Below, piece by piece: positions 5,274 to 6,323 of a stretch of 6,323 nucleotides of DNA. Every line of letters begins with the position of its first letter. The first letter of the stretch is position 1. The position numbers were made by a program, and so were the translations under genes. The notes under the pieces were generated by a model. The model made no database searches. It had not been told where the DNA came from and worked only from the letters and a program-made list of their open reading frames with translations. This stretch comes from an uncultured Oscillospiraceae bacterium (lineage in GTDB: Bacteria > Bacillota > Clostridia > Oscillospirales > Oscillospiraceae): positions 1-6,323 of the forward strand of contig CAKUHW010000062.1 in assembly GCA_934659415.1 (NCBI GenBank), read 5' to 3'.

Positions 5274-6323
5274 GAGCGCCCCTCCTGCTCCAGCAGGGCA
5301 CGGACGGCGGAGAGATTGTTCTTTTCCAGCTCCAGCAGGCAGCGGGTCTGCTGCTCCAGTAGCGACCGCCTGTCACGGCGGGCGACCGCCTGCTCCAGCT
5401 GCTCCCGCAGCTGCCGGGCCGACAGCTCCTGCAGGGGGGCGTAGAGATCCTGCCTGACACTGTCCAGAAAGGCGCTGACCTTCGGGTCGTACACGATGCC
5501 CACCAGCGGGACACCGTGGACGGCGGCAAAGATCAGGGCGTGCAGGCGCATGGACAGCACCACATCCATCTGGGCAAACAGGGCGGAGGCCTGTTCGCCC
5601 TGCTCCAGCTCCGGGAGGATGGCGTAGGGGGTGCGCTGCAGGCGGGAGGCGACCTGGGTGGCCGCGGCGACATCCAGCCGGGCCTCAATGGGGATGAAGA
5701 CGGGAATGAGCCCGTGGCTGGCATAGAGCTCATCCAGGGCGGCGGCCAGCAGGGGGACCTTACTTTCAAAGCCGTGCCACGGGCGCACGGAGACTCCGAT
5801 ATAGCGCTCGCCCGTATCCGGCCGCAGCCCGGCGTCCCGCAGCAGCTTTACGGCCACTTCCGGCGGTGCGGCGGGGAGGGTGACGGTAGGATCGGCAGCC
5901 AGGACGATCCGGGGCCGCGTGACGCCCATGGAGGCAAGCTCACGGACGGAATTTTCGTCCCGGAGGGTGATCACGTCTACATTTTCGTTGATGACCCGGG
6001 CGGCGTGACTCCGGTCGGAGGGGTAGTTGACCGGGCCGATTCCGCAGCCGTACATCATAACACGGCAGCCGCGGCGCTTGGCGGCGGAGAGGGTGGAGAG
6101 ATAGAACCACAGAGACCGGCGGCTGGAGACATCCTGAATCAGCGAGCCGCCGCCGTTGATATAGAGCCTGCTCATGCCCATGGCCCGGCGATAGCGAAGC
6201 AGGCTGAAGGTATAGACGGCCTGGGTGCGGCAGGCCCAGCGGGCGAGCTTTGGCCGGCGGGTCATAATGCAGATCGGCAGGTCCGGGTCCACGGTGCGCA
6301 GCTCGGCGACCATGGCCTTCATA
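5270..6323 (-). CDS. csaB: Polysaccharide pyruvyl transferase CsaB, 5' end cut by window
   Basis: CsaB transfers a pyruvyl ketal group to a cell-wall polysaccharide, which in Gram-positive bacteria lets SLH-domain S-layer proteins bind. The visible 350 residues match the family. Counted from the Met at 6322, there are YINGGGSLIQD (54-64), YGCGIGPVN (91-99), VITLRDENS (117-125), ADPTVTLP (143-150), YIGVSVRPW (174-182), VVLSMRLHALIFA (254-266) and VPLVGIVYDPK (271-281), followed by a helical tail. The protein begins directly at KAMVAELRTVDPDLPI. Family members start about 20-25 residues earlier with a glycine-rich ISGYYGFGN-D-like segment, which is absent here. The Met at 6322 is therefore probably internal, and the true start lies beyond the right edge. 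The 3' end overlaps the glycosyltransferase start. The family is clear. The symbol rests on similarity to CsaB rather than to other pyruvyl transferases such as WcaK or AmsJ types. Confidence 0.9.
   Translation of the reverse strand, partial: MKAMVAELRTVDPDLPICIMTRRPKLARWACRTQAVYTFSLLRYRRAMGMSRLYINGGGSLIQDVSSRRSLWFYLSTLSAAKRRGCRVMMYGCGIGPVNYPSDRSHAARVINENVDVITLRDENSVRELASMGVTRPRIVLAADPTVTLPAAPPEVAVKLLRDAGLRPDTGERYIGVSVRPWHGFESKVPLLAAALDELYASHGLIPVFIPIEARLDVAAATQVASRLQRTPYAILPELEQGEQASALFAQMDVVLSMRLHALIFAAVHGVPLVGIVYDPKVSAFLDSVRQDLYAPLQELSARQLREQLEQAVARRDRRSLLEQQTRCLLELEKNNLSAVRALLEQEGRS

Noticed and set aside
4678..5529. 283-residue minus-strand frame across the csaB/glycosyltransferase junction
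   Set aside because: It is out of frame with both well-supported genes and has Pro/Ser/Arg/Gly-rich composition typical of shifted reading of GC-rich DNA.

Overview
The window is GC-rich and all five recognisable genes lie on the minus strand, in two transcription units read from high to low coordinates. There are no tRNA or rRNA genes, IS elements or CRISPR arrays. A CsaB-type pyruvyl transferase, strong AAGGAGG-type ribosome binding sites, a consensus sigma-A-type promoter and very GC-biased codons suggest a GC-rich anaerobic Bacillota, perhaps an Oscillospiraceae gut bacterium of the Flavonifractor/Lawsonibacter/Dysosmobacter kind. That placement is inference.

The upstream unit (right side, 6323 to about 4076) holds the 3' part of csaB, whose N-terminus lies beyond the window edge, and a GT4-like glycosyltransferase that overlaps it by ATGA. 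Both fit assembly or pyruvylation of a secondary cell-wall polysaccharide. The unit ends in a strong intrinsic terminator with a 14-bp perfect stem and a T-run.

The second unit starts immediately after this terminator. It has a TTGACA/16 bp/TATAAT promoter whose predicted start point lies inside a perfect 15-bp palindrome (4020-4034) of the TGGTA-N-TACCA type used by GntR regulators. Three genes follow: a FadR-subfamily (FCD) GntR regulator, an 886-residue bis-MGD molybdenum/tungsten oxidoreductase with an N-terminal [4Fe-4S] motif, and a ferredoxin-like electron-transfer subunit with four [4Fe-4S] motifs, which runs off the left edge of the window. The latter two genes follow 17 nt after, or overlap by 4 nt with, the gene before them, so the unit reads as one coupled operon.

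The simplest model is a ligand-inducible, self-regulated redox module. The GntR protein represses its own promoter. A small ligand, perhaps a carboxylate or aromatic acid, releases it, and a leaderless and therefore probably cytoplasmic molybdoenzyme plus FeS subunit is made to reduce, dehydroxylate or hydrate an unknown substrate. The substrate cannot be read from the sequence. The family region that includes catechol dehydroxylases, pyrogallol transhydroxylase, acetylene hydratase and polysulfide/arsenate reductases is the best neighbourhood to search. This operon is the most interesting part of the window.
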